64,000 nt of DNA, from the NCBI GenBank assembly GCA_028279725.1, contig JANQNE010000001.1, positions 92,726 to 156,725 of the forward strand, read 5' to 3'. This DNA comes from Candidatus Nanoarchaeia archaeon. GTDB taxonomy: Archaea; Nanobdellota; Nanobdellia; Woesearchaeales; JANQNE01. The notes under the pieces are model-generated. The model was not told the origin of the DNA, made no database searches, and worked only from the letters and a program-made list of their open reading frames with translations. This document shows, piece after piece, positions 16,421-25,685 of this stretch. Numbering within the stretch: position 1 is the stretch's first letter; each line of letters begins with the position of its first letter. Position numbers and translations under genes: made by a program.

Positions 16421-18259
16421 TTGTTCAAGTTTTTAAAAGAAAAACTGAAGAATACTGTATCCGGAATTTCTGAAAAGATAGAGAAAGAAGCAGAAGAGGC
16501 TGAAGAAGAAGTACAGGTAGAAGAAAAACCAGAAGAACAGAAAACCGAACCTCAGCCTGAAGAAAAGAAAGAAGATATTCCTCCTGAAGAAGACGAAGTA
16601 GAAAAAGAACTGGAACTTGAAGAAAAAGAAGAAGTAAAGAAAGAGGAAGCACCAGTTGAAGAGAAAAAAGAAGAACCAGAAGAAAAAAAAGGATTTCTAG
16701 GCAAGATCAAAGGATTATTTAAGCATAAAGAAGAGCATCTTTCTGAAGAAGACCAGCAAAAGCTTAAAGATCAGTTAGAAGGAAAACCCCCTGCTCCAAA
16801 AGAAGAAGAAAAGAAAGAAGAGCCAGAAGGCATAAAGGTTGCACCAACTCCAAAAGAGATGTCACCTCCTCCTACTCCAAAAGAAGATAAGAAAGAAGAG
16901 AAAGGATTCTTCGAAAAGATAAAAGAAAAGATAACTCATAAAGATCATGAAGAAGAAGGTTTTGAAGAACACAAGTTAGAAGAAAAGAAAGAAGAAGAGA
17001 AAAAACCAGAAGTCGTCAAGAAAGTTGCATCTATCAACGTAAAGGAAAAAGTAGAGAACGGAAAAACACCTTCAATACAGGAACTGATGGAAAGAAAAGG
17101 AGGTTATGATAAAAAACTAAAACCTCCTGCTCCAAAAGAAGAATCTCCAGCTGAAGAGAAAAAAGAAGAACCTTCTGTTCAGGACATTGCTTTTGGAAGA
17201 TCAAAACCAGTGACCCAAAAGTCTGACTCTGCACAAGAAAAGAAAGAAGAACCTTCTATACAAGACATAGCTGCAGGAAAGACAGCAGTCCCAGAGATTG
17301 AAAAGTTCAAGAAAGAAGAACCTGAGTTAAAAAAAAAGACTATAGAAACTGAAGAGACTTCTTCTGAGGAACCAAAAGAAGAGAAAAAAGGATTTCTTGC
17401 TAAGATAAAAGAAAAGATAGTCACAAAAAAGATTTCTGAAAAGCAGTTTGATGAGATATTCTGGGATCTAGAAGTTGCACTATTAGAAAACAACATAGCT
17501 GTTGAAGTTATTGAAAAGATTAAACTAGATCTGAAAACTAATCTCGTAGACAAGCCAATCCCTAGAGGAAAAGTAACAGATACTGTCCTTAGCTCATTAA
17601 AAGATTCATTAAGCGGACTATTTGACGTTCCAGAACTTAATATATTCGAGCGTATGGAAAAAAAGAAACCACTGGTCATCTGTTTCTTGGGTGTTAACGG
17701 AAGCGGAAAGACAACAACCATAGCAAAGATTGCATCATTGATCCAAAAATATGATTTCTCATGCGTTATGGCAGCAGCAGACACATTCAGGGCAGCTGCA
17801 ATAGATCAGCTGGAACAGCATGCAAAAGCCTTAAACATAAAGATGATCAAGCACGACTATGGTTCAGATCCTGCTGCAGTAGCTTTTGATGCAGTAAAAT
17901 ACGCGAAAGCAAAAGAGATAAACGCAGTTCTTATAGACACAGCAGGAAGACTACACTCAAACACCAACCTTATGGATGAGATGAAGAAGATCATAAAAGT
18001 AGCAAATCCAGATCTTAAATTATTCATAGGAGAATCCATAACAGGAAACGACTGTGTTGAACAGGCAAAGAAATTCGACGAACTTGTAGGAATAGATGGA
18101 ATAATCCTTTCAAAAGCTGATGTTGATGAAAAAGGAGGAGCAGCTATCTCAGTATCATATGTAACAAAAAAACCAATTCTTTATCTTGGCGTTGGCCAAA
18201 GGTATGAAGACATAGAAGAATTTGATGCAGAGAAACTTCTTTCTAGTCTGGGTCTTTAA
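16421..18259 (+). CDS. ftsY: Signal recognition particle receptor FtsY with long acidic extension
   Basis: GTPase that docks SRP-ribosome complexes at the membrane. The SRP N domain begins near residue 335. The G motifs are GVNGSGKTTT (G1), DTFRAAAIDQL (G2), DTAGRLH (G3) and SKAD (G4, usually TKxD). The first about 330 residues are almost all Glu, Lys and Pro in repeating EEKKEE-like blocks, with GFLGKIKGLF/GFFEKIKEKI/GFLAKIKEKI helices that may touch the membrane. Start TTG 16421 is set by GAGGTG 7 nt upstream; GTG 16412 overlaps that site. Total about 612 aa, far longer than most archaeal FtsY. Confidence 0.93.
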   Translation: MFKFLKEKLKNTVSGISEKIEKEAEEAEEEVQVEEKPEEQKTEPQPEEKKEDIPPEEDEVEKELELEEKEEVKKEEAPVEEKKEEPEEKKGFLGKIKGLFKHKEEHLSEEDQQKLKDQLEGKPPAPKEEEKKEEPEGIKVAPTPKEMSPPPTPKEDKKEEKGFFEKIKEKITHKDHEEEGFEEHKLEEKKEEEKKPEVVKKVASINVKEKVENGKTPSIQELMERKGGYDKKLKPPAPKEESPAEEKKEEPSVQDIAFGRSKPVTQKSDSAQEKKEEPSIQDIAAGKTAVPEIEKFKKEEPELKKKTIETEETSSEEPKEEKKGFLAKIKEKIVTKKISEKQFDEIFWDLEVALLENNIAVEVIEKIKLDLKTNLVDKPIPRGKVTDTVLSSLKDSLSGLFDVPELNIFERMEKKKPLVICFLGVNGSGKTTTIAKIASLIQKYDFSCVMAAADTFRAAAIDQLEQHAKALNIKMIKHDYGSDPAAVAFDAVKYAKAKEINAVLIDTAGRLHSNTNLMDEMKKIIKVANPDLKLFIGESITGNDCVEQAKKFDELVGIDGIILSKADVDEKGGAAISVSYVTKKPILYLGVGQRYEDIEEFDAEKLLSSLGL

Positions 18260-18310
18260 GCATATTGCCAAGCGTGGTTCTCAGTATAACAAAACTCAAT
18301 AGATCTGATT
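18260..18310 (+). repeat. Degenerate half of a palindrome-ended element
   Basis: GCCAAGCGTGGTTCTCAGTA here resembles the left box of copy E (GCACCAAGCGTAGTTCTTAG), and AGATCTGA follows at a similar distance. The right arm is missing, so this looks like a decayed copy in the ftsY 3' flank. Confidence 0.35.
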
Positions 18311-18364
18311 TAAGTAGTAGTTTATTAACAACTTTTTTATACTATTTCTTTTTTATTTTAATTT

Positions 18365-19756
18365 ATGATCACTGGAACAGAGCTCTACAACTACACTCAG
18401 TGTCCTGCCAGAGTATATCTCAATCTTTTCGGAGATCAGTCAAAAAAACAGCCTATTTCTGATTTTATGCAGCAGCAGTTCGAAAAGGGAAGAGATCATG
18501 AATCAAAGATAGTTTCAGAGATAGAATTTGAAGAGCCAGAATACCCAGCCAAAGACTTCAAAGAAGGGTTTAAGCAAACCTTAAACTTGATGAAAAAAGG
18601 AGCTGACATCATCTACCAAGGGATCCTACTTCACGACAATCTTCTAGGCATCCCTGACTTATTAGAAAAAAAGAAAGGAATATCAAAGCTTGGAGATTAC
18701 TATTACACGATCAAAGACATAAAATTAGGCCTCTCTATGAAGAATGAATACATTGCACAGCTTATGCTCTACTCTCATCTTTTAGAAAAGATACAAGGAG
18801 TTATGCCTGAGAAAGCATTCGTGATCTTTGGAGACTTCAAGCAGGGAGAATTCAATACATCAGAGCGCAAAGAAGAGTTCAAAGATATCTTATCCTCTAT
18901 CAAGAGCATAGCAGGAGGAAAAAAACAGAAACCAAGCATATGCAGGTATTGCCCGCAATGTGTCTGGCAGAACTACTGCCATGATTGGTGCGTAAAGCAT
19001 GATGACTTATCATTGATCTACAGGATGACAAAGAAGACAAAACAGCTTCTGATAGAAAACAAGATCCGCTCTATATCAGAAGCATCAAAGATGGATGCAG
19101 AAAAACTTTCAGAAGTCAAAGGGCTTGGTATAGCTTCCCTAAAAATAATCAAAAATCAGGCATTAGCCATGAAAAAAAACCAGCCGATCATATTAAAGGA
19201 ACCAGAATTCCCAAGATCAAAACTTGAGATATACTTTGATATAGAAGGAGAGACCAACTTAGATGTAGAATATCTATGGGGAATCTTGATAAAACAGAAC
19301 AACAAAGAAAAATACAGAGCTTTCCTTGCAAATCACCCGAGAGATGAAGAAAAGACATGGAAAGAATTCCTGAACTTCTTCAAGGATAAAGAAGATTTCA
19401 CGATATATCACTATCATGACTATGAAAAAAGAGCTATGAAAAAGATGCTCAGCAAATACGGAGGAAACAACAAGATTTATGGAAAGATAACAAAAAACAT
19501 GGTAGACCTATTCAAAGTTATAACAAAAAGTGTAATCCTTCCTCTGGAATCATATTCCATAAAGCATATAGCAAAATACTTAAACTTCAGATGGTCTTCA
19601 GAAAAAGCAGGAGGAGCTCAGTCAATGGTATGGTATAATGAGTTCATGAAAGATCCTCTAGCAAATCTTGCAAAACTAGACCTTATCCTGCAATATAATG
19701 AAGAAGACTGCAAGGCAACAGAAATAGTAAAAAACTTCCTTGAAAAGCTAAAATGA
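18365..19756 (+). CDS. RecB-like / TM0106-family putative nuclease
   Basis: 463 aa. The N-terminal Cas4/RecB-like part has an early cysteine (CPARVYLNLF), PD-(D/E)xK-like DIKLG (after GIPDLLE) and a cysteine cluster CRYCPQCVWQNYC, likely an iron-sulfur site. The middle has a helix-hairpin-helix (VKGLGIASL). The C-terminal part is RNase H-like (DEDD type): YFDIEGE, YHYHDYE, and NEEDC. The family is linked to DNA processing; the substrate is not known. CTTTTTTATACT lies 27 nt upstream. It overlaps the next gene by ATGA. Confidence 0.8.
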   Translation: MITGTELYNYTQCPARVYLNLFGDQSKKQPISDFMQQQFEKGRDHESKIVSEIEFEEPEYPAKDFKEGFKQTLNLMKKGADIIYQGILLHDNLLGIPDLLEKKKGISKLGDYYYTIKDIKLGLSMKNEYIAQLMLYSHLLEKIQGVMPEKAFVIFGDFKQGEFNTSERKEEFKDILSSIKSIAGGKKQKPSICRYCPQCVWQNYCHDWCVKHDDLSLIYRMTKKTKQLLIENKIRSISEASKMDAEKLSEVKGLGIASLKIIKNQALAMKKNQPIILKEPEFPRSKLEIYFDIEGETNLDVEYLWGILIKQNNKEKYRAFLANHPRDEEKTWKEFLNFFKDKEDFTIYHYHDYEKRAMKKMLSKYGGNNKIYGKITKNMVDLFKVITKSVILPLESYSIKHIAKYLNFRWSSEKAGGAQSMVWYNEFMKDPLANLAKLDLILQYNEEDCKATEIVKNFLEKLK

Positions 19757-20172
19757 AAACAGCACTAATGATCTTAACATTGATCATCATCTCAGGATGC
19801 ACATTCATAGACCAGAAAGGAGGAGAATATTCAGTAACTTCAGAAAAAAACAAGCTAAAAGACAATCTGATAATAGACAAATGTTCAGTTCCTACAGGCT
19901 TTGCATGCATAGACTACTCAGCAACAACAGAAAATATTAAAGTAACAATAAAAAACTCAATACCGACAGACATGGAGAAGTTTTACATTGCAGTCTACTG
20001 CGGAAAAAGCGAATCAACAACAATGCCAAATGGGGCTATGAAACAGTTCACAATACCATGCACATTAGAAAAAGATACACAGTTTGAATCTGAACTATAC
20101 ATCCTATACAAAGACAAATACAGCGGATTAACACACAGAAAACAGGGAACTCTGAAGACTATAGTCAAATAG
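19753..20172 (+). CDS. Putative lipoprotein (139 aa)
   Basis: Short signal peptide with lipobox Ile-Ile-Ser-Gly-Cys at about residues 12-16. The mature part is beta-rich with a GFACIDYSATTENIKVTIKN block and several cysteines. It overlaps the upstream nuclease gene by 4 nt. A bacterial-type LspA (39436-39936) in the same genome could process it. Confidence 0.7.
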   Translation: MKTALMILTLIIISGCTFIDQKGGEYSVTSEKNKLKDNLIIDKCSVPTGFACIDYSATTENIKVTIKNSIPTDMEKFYIAVYCGKSESTTMPNGAMKQFTIPCTLEKDTQFESELYILYKDKYSGLTHRKQGTLKTIVK

Positions 20173-20222
20173 ATAACTTTAAATATCATTAATCACACAT
20201 TATACTCAGGGAGGTGGTAGTA

Positions 20223-20462
20223 TTGGCTGAAAAGATAATAGCTCTAAGAAAACCTTTGTTTCAGAAGGTAAATGACAAGAAATTCTCGGAAGAATACTCT
20301 AAAAAGATGGGTAAGCTTAAGGCTGAATATGATTTCAAGAAAGAGATAAATAAAGAAGAGCTGCCTTTCAAGATTCTTAAAAATGTTATTATCGGAATCC
20401 TATTTGCATTATTCATCCTTTTCACTGTGTATGTAGTAAAAAAGTTGATTACAGGAGTATAA
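20223..20462 (+). CDS. Single-pass membrane hypothetical protein
   Basis: 79 aa from TTG 20223, set by GGGAGGT about 7 nt upstream; an in-frame GTG at 20214 overlaps that site. A charged N-terminal helix of about 45 residues is followed by one transmembrane helix (IIGILFALFILFTVYVV). Probably N-in with a very short outer tail. ACTTTAAATATC near 20176-20187 is the likely promoter. No recognised family. The flavodoxin gene starts at the base after its stop. Confidence 0.65.
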   Translation: MAEKIIALRKPLFQKVNDKKFSEEYSKKMGKLKAEYDFKKEINKEELPFKILKNVIIGILFALFILFTVYVVKKLITGV

Positions 20463-20930
20463 ATGATACAGAACAACCTGATTCTTTTCTTTTCTTTTAC
20501 TGGTACATGCAAAAGAGCAGCAGCTCTGATGTCACACGAGATAGGTGGTGATATTATAAGTGTAAAGACAAAAGGCATAGGTCCTTTCAAGATCTTTTCT
20601 CATATTAGAAGATTGAAAAAAGATAAGCCAATAGTTATCTTGCCAGAAGACCTAGACTTAAAGAAATATGACACTATATGCATCGGCGGTCCTGTATGGT
20701 ATGAAAAACCAGCTCCAGCTTTGGAAGACATGGTAAAACAGCTTGACCTAAAAGGAAAAAAAGTCATCTTATTCCTGATAGGAAGTGAATGGGGTGCATC
20801 AATCCTCATGCTGAAAGAGATGGTAAAGAAGAAAGGGGCAAAGATCCTCTCTATGATGACATTCAAATCATCTGATTCCAATAATGCAATGACAGAGATT
20901 ATAAGAAATCATGTAAAGATGATGCAATAA
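20463..20930 (+). CDS. Flavodoxin family protein
   Basis: 155 aa. The FMN phosphate loop is SFTGTCKRAA near residue 11 (family pattern S/T-x-T-G-x-T), and the later loops CIGGPVWYEKPAP and LIGSEWGAS match flavodoxin/NAD(P)H-quinone-reductase-like folds. Likely a small electron carrier or reductase. It starts 1 nt after the membrane protein gene, which could be a partner. Confidence 0.8.
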   Translation: MIQNNLILFFSFTGTCKRAAALMSHEIGGDIISVKTKGIGPFKIFSHIRRLKKDKPIVILPEDLDLKKYDTICIGGPVWYEKPAPALEDMVKQLDLKGKKVILFLIGSEWGASILMLKEMVKKKGAKILSMMTFKSSDSNNAMTEIIRNHVKMMQ

Positions 20931-21212
20931 TTATTTACACTTATTCTTGTTTGTATCTACAACAACATCATAATATTTTCCATCATACTTGATCATACTT
21001 CTCTTATTTCCGCAGGAATCAGTATAAAGAAGATTATCTACATCATTAAGTATATCATCAGGAACATTTGCAAAATGATAAGGATCTGCTTTCCTTATTG
21101 GGTGGTTTGGATCATTCACAGGTTTATACATCTGCTTAGAAGAACCACAGCCTGCCATATACATAAATGCAAAAAATACAAGACTATCTCTGATTATTTT
21201 TTCTAAACGCAT
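20931..21212 (-). CDS. Putative lipoprotein (93 aa)
   Basis: N-terminal hydrophobic helix ending in a lipobox (Met-Ala-Gly-Cys at about residues 19-22), then a short Ser/Lys-rich linker and a small domain with two more cysteines (DSCGNK and NKNKCK). AGGGGG lies just upstream of the ATG, with CATTTATAGAAT as a possible promoter. No known family. It is convergent with the flavodoxin gene, with no gap. Confidence 0.65.
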   Translation of the reverse strand: MRLEKIIRDSLVFFAFMYMAGCGSSKQMYKPVNDPNHPIRKADPYHFANVPDDILNDVDNLLYTDSCGNKRSMIKYDGKYYDVVVDTNKNKCK

Positions 21213-21274
21213 AACATCCCCCTAAACTTGTAAATCTCAATTATTCTATAAATGTTTCCAATTTCATTTATAAA

Positions 21275-21931
21275 TTAGAACTCAACTTCATTATCACAAA
21301 TAACACCTTTATGCAGCTCTACGGGCCTCCATTTGTCCTCTATAAGCTCAGAATCAAGCCATTCTGCCAACTCTTCTGGATTTCCTATAGTTGCACTCAG
21401 CCCAATCAATTGCACCTTAGGAAGCAGCTGTCTTAACACAGTAATCAACACTTCTAGTGTAGGACCTCTTCCAGGATCATTCATAAGATGTATCTCATCA
21501 ACTATAACAGTCTTTATCTGCTTAAGCCAAGGACTATGATGCCTTATCAAAGAATCTAATTTTTCAGCTGTAGCTATTATAAGATCAAATCTTTCAAGAT
21601 TCTCTTTCTTATCAAGATCACCTATCGAAAGATTGACATTGCATAATTTCTCATATTTATTATTAAAATCCTTATACTTCTCAGTTGCCAGTGCTTTCAA
21701 TGGAACAATATAGACAGCCTTCCCTTCTCCTTCCAATATATTCTTCATCGCAGCCATCTCAGCTATCAATGTCTTTCCAGAAGCAGTTGGAGTACAAACA
21801 AGCAAACTTTTTCCTTTCAGCAACCCTTTCTTAACAGCTTTTCCCTGAGCAGGCCTTAGCTCTTTTATATCTTTAGAAAGAATACCATACACTTCCTTTG
21901 GAAGATCTTTCTTAAGCTCTGAGAATTTCAT
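21275..21931 (-). CDS. Hel308/Ski2-like helicase, first RecA domain only
   Basis: 218 aa with motif I TPTASGKT, Ia VPLKALATEK, Ib-like TAEK, motif II DEIH and motif III SAT, all matching Hel308-type superfamily 2 helicases. The frame stops (ELHKGVICDNEVEF) where the second RecA domain should begin; motifs IV-VI, winged helix and ratchet domains (about 450 residues) are missing. The following DNA shows no continuation. It overlaps gpmI by 4 nt. It could be a truncated gene or a stand-alone ATPase; it cannot be a full helicase alone. Confidence 0.8.
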   Translation of the reverse strand: MKFSELKKDLPKEVYGILSKDIKELRPAQGKAVKKGLLKGKSLLVCTPTASGKTLIAEMAAMKNILEGEGKAVYIVPLKALATEKYKDFNNKYEKLCNVNLSIGDLDKKENLERFDLIIATAEKLDSLIRHHSPWLKQIKTVIVDEIHLMNDPGRGPTLEVLITVLRQLLPKVQLIGLSATIGNPEELAEWLDSELIEDKWRPVELHKGVICDNEVEF

Positions 21932-23442
21932 CTTTCGATCAAACTATTTCCAGTCATATCCTCAGGCTTATCAATACCCATAACATCCAAAATTGTCGGT
22001 GCAATATCAGCCAGAATTCCGTCTTTTAGTTTAACATCCTTCATATCATCTGAAACTAAAATAAATGGCACATCGTTTACTGTATGCGCTGTCATAACAT
22101 CATCTCTTACATAATCCATCATCTGCTCACAGTTTCCATGATCTGCTGTAATCAGAGCAACTCCTTTTTTCTCCTTAACAAACAGGTCAACTATCTTTCC
22201 GACACATTTATCTACAGCCTCAACAGCCTTTACAGCAGCATCCATCTTACCAGTATGTCCGACCATATCTCCGTTAGCAAAATTCAATATAATAAGCCCA
22301 TACTTATCTTCTTCAATTTTCTCCAATAAAGCATTTGTAACTTCATAAGCACTCATCTCTGGCTGAAGATCATAAGTAGCAACATTAGGGCTTTTTATCA
22401 GAACTCTAACTTCATTCTTGAAAGGAGTTTCACTCTGTCCGTTAAAGAAAAATGTTACATGAGCGTACTTCTCAGTCTCAGCAATCCTCAGTTGATTTAT
22501 CCCGGAACTACTAATAACTTCTCCAAGGAGATTCTTATTTGTCAAAGGAGGGAATGCGATCTCAGCATCCATCCCATCATAATAGTTTGTAAATGCAACA
22601 TAACATACATCTCTTTTCTCCCTATCAAACTTATCAAATTTCTCCTCAGTAAAAGCATGGGTCATCTGTCTTGCTCTATCCAGCCTATAATTAAAAAATA
22701 TCACACTGTCTTTATCCTGTATTCCATCAAAATCAAAAACTCTTGGCTTGATAAACTCATCACTCTCATCATTATCATAAGCATCCTTTAGTGCATCTTT
22801 CCAGCTGTCCAGCTTCTTCCCTTCACCTTTCACCAAAGCATTATACGCTAACTCAATCCTGTCCCATCTGTTATCTCTGTCCATAGCATAATACCTTCCC
22901 ATAACAGATGCAATCCTTCCTACACCCATATTATTTATCGCATCCTGCAAAGGTCTCAGATAATTCTCAGCTGATTTAGGAGGAGTATCTCTTCCGTCTG
23001 TAAAAGCATGCACATAAACATTCTCAACACCTTTCTTCTTAGCTAACTCCAATAAAGAGATACAATGCCTTGTAACAGCATGAACTCCCTGATCCTGCAC
23101 CAATCCCATAAGATGCAAAGAGGAACTATTTTTCTTGCAGTTCTCTATAGCATCTAAAAATGCCTCATTCTCAAAGAAATCTCCCTCTTCAATAGACTTA
23201 TCGATCCTGGTTAAGCTCTGATAGACTACTCTTCCGGCTCCTATATTAAGGTGCCCAACTTCACTATTCCCCTGAGTTCCTGCTGGCAATCCAACATATT
23301 CTCCATGACACTTTAGAACACACCTAGGATAATCTTTCTCATAACTGTCAGAGTTTGGAGTCTTTCCTAATAAGACAGCATTGCCGTCTTTCTTAGGATT
23401 TATACCCCATCCATCTCTGATAATTAAGATAACCTTCTTCAT
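21928..23442 (-). CDS. gpmI: 2,3-bisphosphoglycerate-independent phosphoglycerate mutase
   Basis: Interconverts 3- and 2-phosphoglycerate in glycolysis with two Mn ions. 504 aa with DGWG metal site (Asp10), catalytic Ser60 in GNSEVGHLN, HAFTDGRDTPP, RYYAMDRDNRW, NFANGDMVGHTG and TADHGNCE. This is the long bacterial-type enzyme, not the shorter archaeal ApgM. Enolase, the next glycolytic step, lies upstream in the same gene string. ATGA overlaps join it to both neighbours. Confidence 0.95.
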   Translation of the reverse strand: MKKVILIIRDGWGINPKKDGNAVLLGKTPNSDSYEKDYPRCVLKCHGEYVGLPAGTQGNSEVGHLNIGAGRVVYQSLTRIDKSIEEGDFFENEAFLDAIENCKKNSSSLHLMGLVQDQGVHAVTRHCISLLELAKKKGVENVYVHAFTDGRDTPPKSAENYLRPLQDAINNMGVGRIASVMGRYYAMDRDNRWDRIELAYNALVKGEGKKLDSWKDALKDAYDNDESDEFIKPRVFDFDGIQDKDSVIFFNYRLDRARQMTHAFTEEKFDKFDREKRDVCYVAFTNYYDGMDAEIAFPPLTNKNLLGEVISSSGINQLRIAETEKYAHVTFFFNGQSETPFKNEVRVLIKSPNVATYDLQPEMSAYEVTNALLEKIEEDKYGLIILNFANGDMVGHTGKMDAAVKAVEAVDKCVGKIVDLFVKEKKGVALITADHGNCEQMMDYVRDDVMTAHTVNDVPFILVSDDMKDVKLKDGILADIAPTILDVMGIDKPEDMTGNSLIER

Positions 23443-23852
23443 TGTTCAGCCGGTGCTTGTAGTTGCCCACACATCTGAGGCATTATCAGATCAACTGTAA
23501 CACTCTGATTGCTCTGATCTATTGTGTTAAAGCTGAACTTTCCTTCCTGATTCAGCTGAGCTACTATGCTTCCGATAAATGTCCTTTCCATTATCAGCGG
23601 AACTGTAACACTCTGATTCTCTGAAACAGGAACTGTTATTGCAGTTGCTCCCTGTGTATTCAGGTCAGCCATTATCTGGTTCATTATAAGCTGATTAGCT
23701 CTTGCAGCTCCAGCATTATAACCTTGGGCATATATGCTGTCTAGCTTCTCCTGTCTTCCTTCAAGATATTTATCTCCAACAATATATCCTAGAGCCAGTA
23801 CAAGCAATACAATAAGTGCTATTACTGTTGGACTTTTCTTTTCTTTAAACAT
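23439..23852 (-). CDS. Membrane-anchored hypothetical protein
   Basis: 137 aa. One N-terminal transmembrane helix (about residues 9-27) then a short helix and a beta-rich outer part with two similar segments (AITVPVSENQSVTVPLIM and FNTIDQSNQSVTVDLIM), which look like an internal repeat. One cysteine near the end. Unknown family. Overlaps the gpmI start by 4 nt and follows the DJ-1 gene by 18 nt. Confidence 0.65.
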   Translation of the reverse strand: MFKEKKSPTVIALIVLLVLALGYIVGDKYLEGRQEKLDSIYAQGYNAGAARANQLIMNQIMADLNTQGATAITVPVSENQSVTVPLIMERTFIGSIVAQLNQEGKFSFNTIDQSNQSVTVDLIMPQMCGQLQAPAEQ

Positions 23853-23870
23853 TTTCTCTACCCCCTTAGT

Positions 23871-24380
23871 TTATTTTGACAATAATTCAACTATCTTCTT
23901 TCCAAATTCAGTTGCAGCCCCTGGCCCGTTAGCAGTTACGATATTTCCGTCAACTGTAACATCCTCTCCAGTATATTCTGCTCCTTTTTCCTTAAGATTT
24001 CCTTCTTCACTTTCAAAAGCAGTTGCTTTCTTTCCTTCTAAGATCCCTGTATTCGCAAATATTGATGGTGCAATACATATAGCTCCGATAACAATTCCCT
24101 GTTCAATCCCTTCTCTGACGATTGAATGTGCTGTCTCGTCGTCAAAATACACAGTAGTCCCAGGGCCTCCGACAAAAACGATAGCTTCATAATCCTGAGC
24201 CAAAACTTCATCAATGTCATAATCAACTTCAACAACAGCCCCAAGCTTTCCTTTCGACTCTTTTACTTTCTTTGAAGCGATCTTTACAACAAACTCATTC
24301 TCTTCAAAAACTTTCTTAGGCTCCAGAAGCTCTTCATCTCTGAATCCCTCTGGAGCAACTATCATCAGTATGTTTGTCAT
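23871..24380 (-). CDS. DJ-1/PfpI family protein
   Basis: 169 aa from MTNILMIVAPEGF at 24380 (an earlier in-frame start would lie inside enolase). The nucleophile elbow is GAICIAP with the conserved Cys, and Glu near EGFRDEEL is the family's acidic partner. Relatives are chaperone-like, protease-like or glyoxalase/deglycase enzymes; which one cannot be told. Starts 1 nt after the enolase stop, so it is coupled to glycolysis genes. Confidence 0.87.
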   Translation of the reverse strand: MTNILMIVAPEGFRDEELLEPKKVFEENEFVVKIASKKVKESKGKLGAVVEVDYDIDEVLAQDYEAIVFVGGPGTTVYFDDETAHSIVREGIEQGIVIGAICIAPSIFANTGILEGKKATAFESEEGNLKEKGAEYTGEDVTVDGNIVTANGPGAATEFGKKIVELLSK

Positions 24381-24381
24381 T

Positions 24382-25674
24382 TTATGGTTTCCTGAAGTTA
24401 TCTCCAGCATATCTTGCTTTATCTCCAAGCTCTTCCTCAATCCTTAACAGCTGATTATACTTTGCTAATCTTTCAGATCTGCATGGTGCTCCTGTCTTTA
24501 TCTGACCTGTCTTTAACCCAACAACAAGATCAGCGATAAAGCTGTCTTCTGTCTCCCCGCTTCTATGGCTTGTCATAACTCCCCATCCAGCTTCCTGAGA
24601 CATCTTACAAGCTTTAATACTTTCAGTTATGCTTCCGATCTGATTAACCTTAAGCAGCAAAGCGCTTACAGCTTTCAAACCAATAGCTTTCTCGATCCTT
24701 TTTGGATTCGTTACAAGCAGATCATCTCCAACAATCTGTGTTGTTTCCATCACATCAGCAGTAAGCTTTGGATATGCATCCCAGTCATCCTGATCAAATG
24801 GATCTTCTATAGAAACAACCCCATAGTCTTTGACAAATCCTTTATACATCTCATTCATCTCATCTCCAGTTTTTAGTTCAGGAGTATCTCCCTTGAAATT
24901 CAGATCATACTTTCCGTCTTTATAGAACTCAGAAGCTGCCACATCCATTCCGATATGCACTTTTCCAGTATATCCTGACTTCTCGATAGCTTCTTTCAAC
25001 AGCTCAAGTCCTTCTTTATTGTCCTGGATATTTGGTGCAAATCCACCTTCATCTCCTACATTAACAGCATCAGTCCCATATCTCTTCTTTATTACACTCT
25101 TAAGATTATGATATATCTCTGATCCCATCCTTAGAGCTTCATGAAAATTCTTAGCCCCTGTAGGCAGCAGCATAAATTCCTGCATTGCTAATTTATTTCC
25201 AGCATGCATTCCTCCATTCAGAACATTAAAGCTTGGAACAGGCATAACAAATTCATCAACACCGGCCAAGTCAGCTATGTGCTTATACAGTGGAACTCCT
25301 TTTGCTAACGCACCGGCTTTACATACAGCCATACTTACAGCAAGTATTGCATTTGCTCCAAAATTACTTTTATTCTCAGTTCCGTCTGTTTCCATCATCT
25401 TATTGTCGATCTCTTCCTGCTTTGTTGGATCCATTCCAACAACAACTTTGGAAATTTTCTCATTAACATTAGCTACAGCCTTTAGCACACCCTTTCCCAA
25501 ATATCTTCCTTTATCTCCATCTCTAAGCTCAAGAGCTTCATGTACTCCTGTTGATGCTCCGCTTGGCACCATAGCTCTTACCATTCCATCGTCTGTAAAA
25601 AGGTCTACTTCAACTGTTGGGTTTCCCCTGGAATCCATCACTTCTCTTGCATGTACTTTTTTTATTTCGCTCAT
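24382..25674 (-). CDS. eno: Enolase
   Basis: Makes phosphoenolpyruvate from 2-phosphoglycerate. 430 aa with full-length family features: [11 protein letters not shown] near the start, [31 protein letters not shown] and SHRSGETED, covering the Mg ligands and the catalytic Lys. GAGGTG lies upstream of the ATG. It is in a minus-strand string after PAC2 (11-nt gap) and before DJ-1, reminiscent of archaeal clusters in which eno is next to translation genes. Confidence 0.97.
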   Translation of the reverse strand: MSEIKKVHAREVMDSRGNPTVEVDLFTDDGMVRAMVPSGASTGVHEALELRDGDKGRYLGKGVLKAVANVNEKISKVVVGMDPTKQEEIDNKMMETDGTENKSNFGANAILAVSMAVCKAGALAKGVPLYKHIADLAGVDEFVMPVPSFNVLNGGMHAGNKLAMQEFMLLPTGAKNFHEALRMGSEIYHNLKSVIKKRYGTDAVNVGDEGGFAPNIQDNKEGLELLKEAIEKSGYTGKVHIGMDVAASEFYKDGKYDLNFKGDTPELKTGDEMNEMYKGFVKDYGVVSIEDPFDQDDWDAYPKLTADVMETTQIVGDDLLVTNPKRIEKAIGLKAVSALLLKVNQIGSITESIKACKMSQEAGWGVMTSHRSGETEDSFIADLVVGLKTGQIKTGAPCRSERLAKYNQLLRIEEELGDKARYAGDNFRKP

Positions 25675-25685
25675 TTCTTAGCACC

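Noticed and set aside
18265..18462. 65-codon frame between ftsY and the nuclease gene
   Set aside because: It overlaps the nuclease start in another frame and includes that gene's promoter and a decayed repeat.
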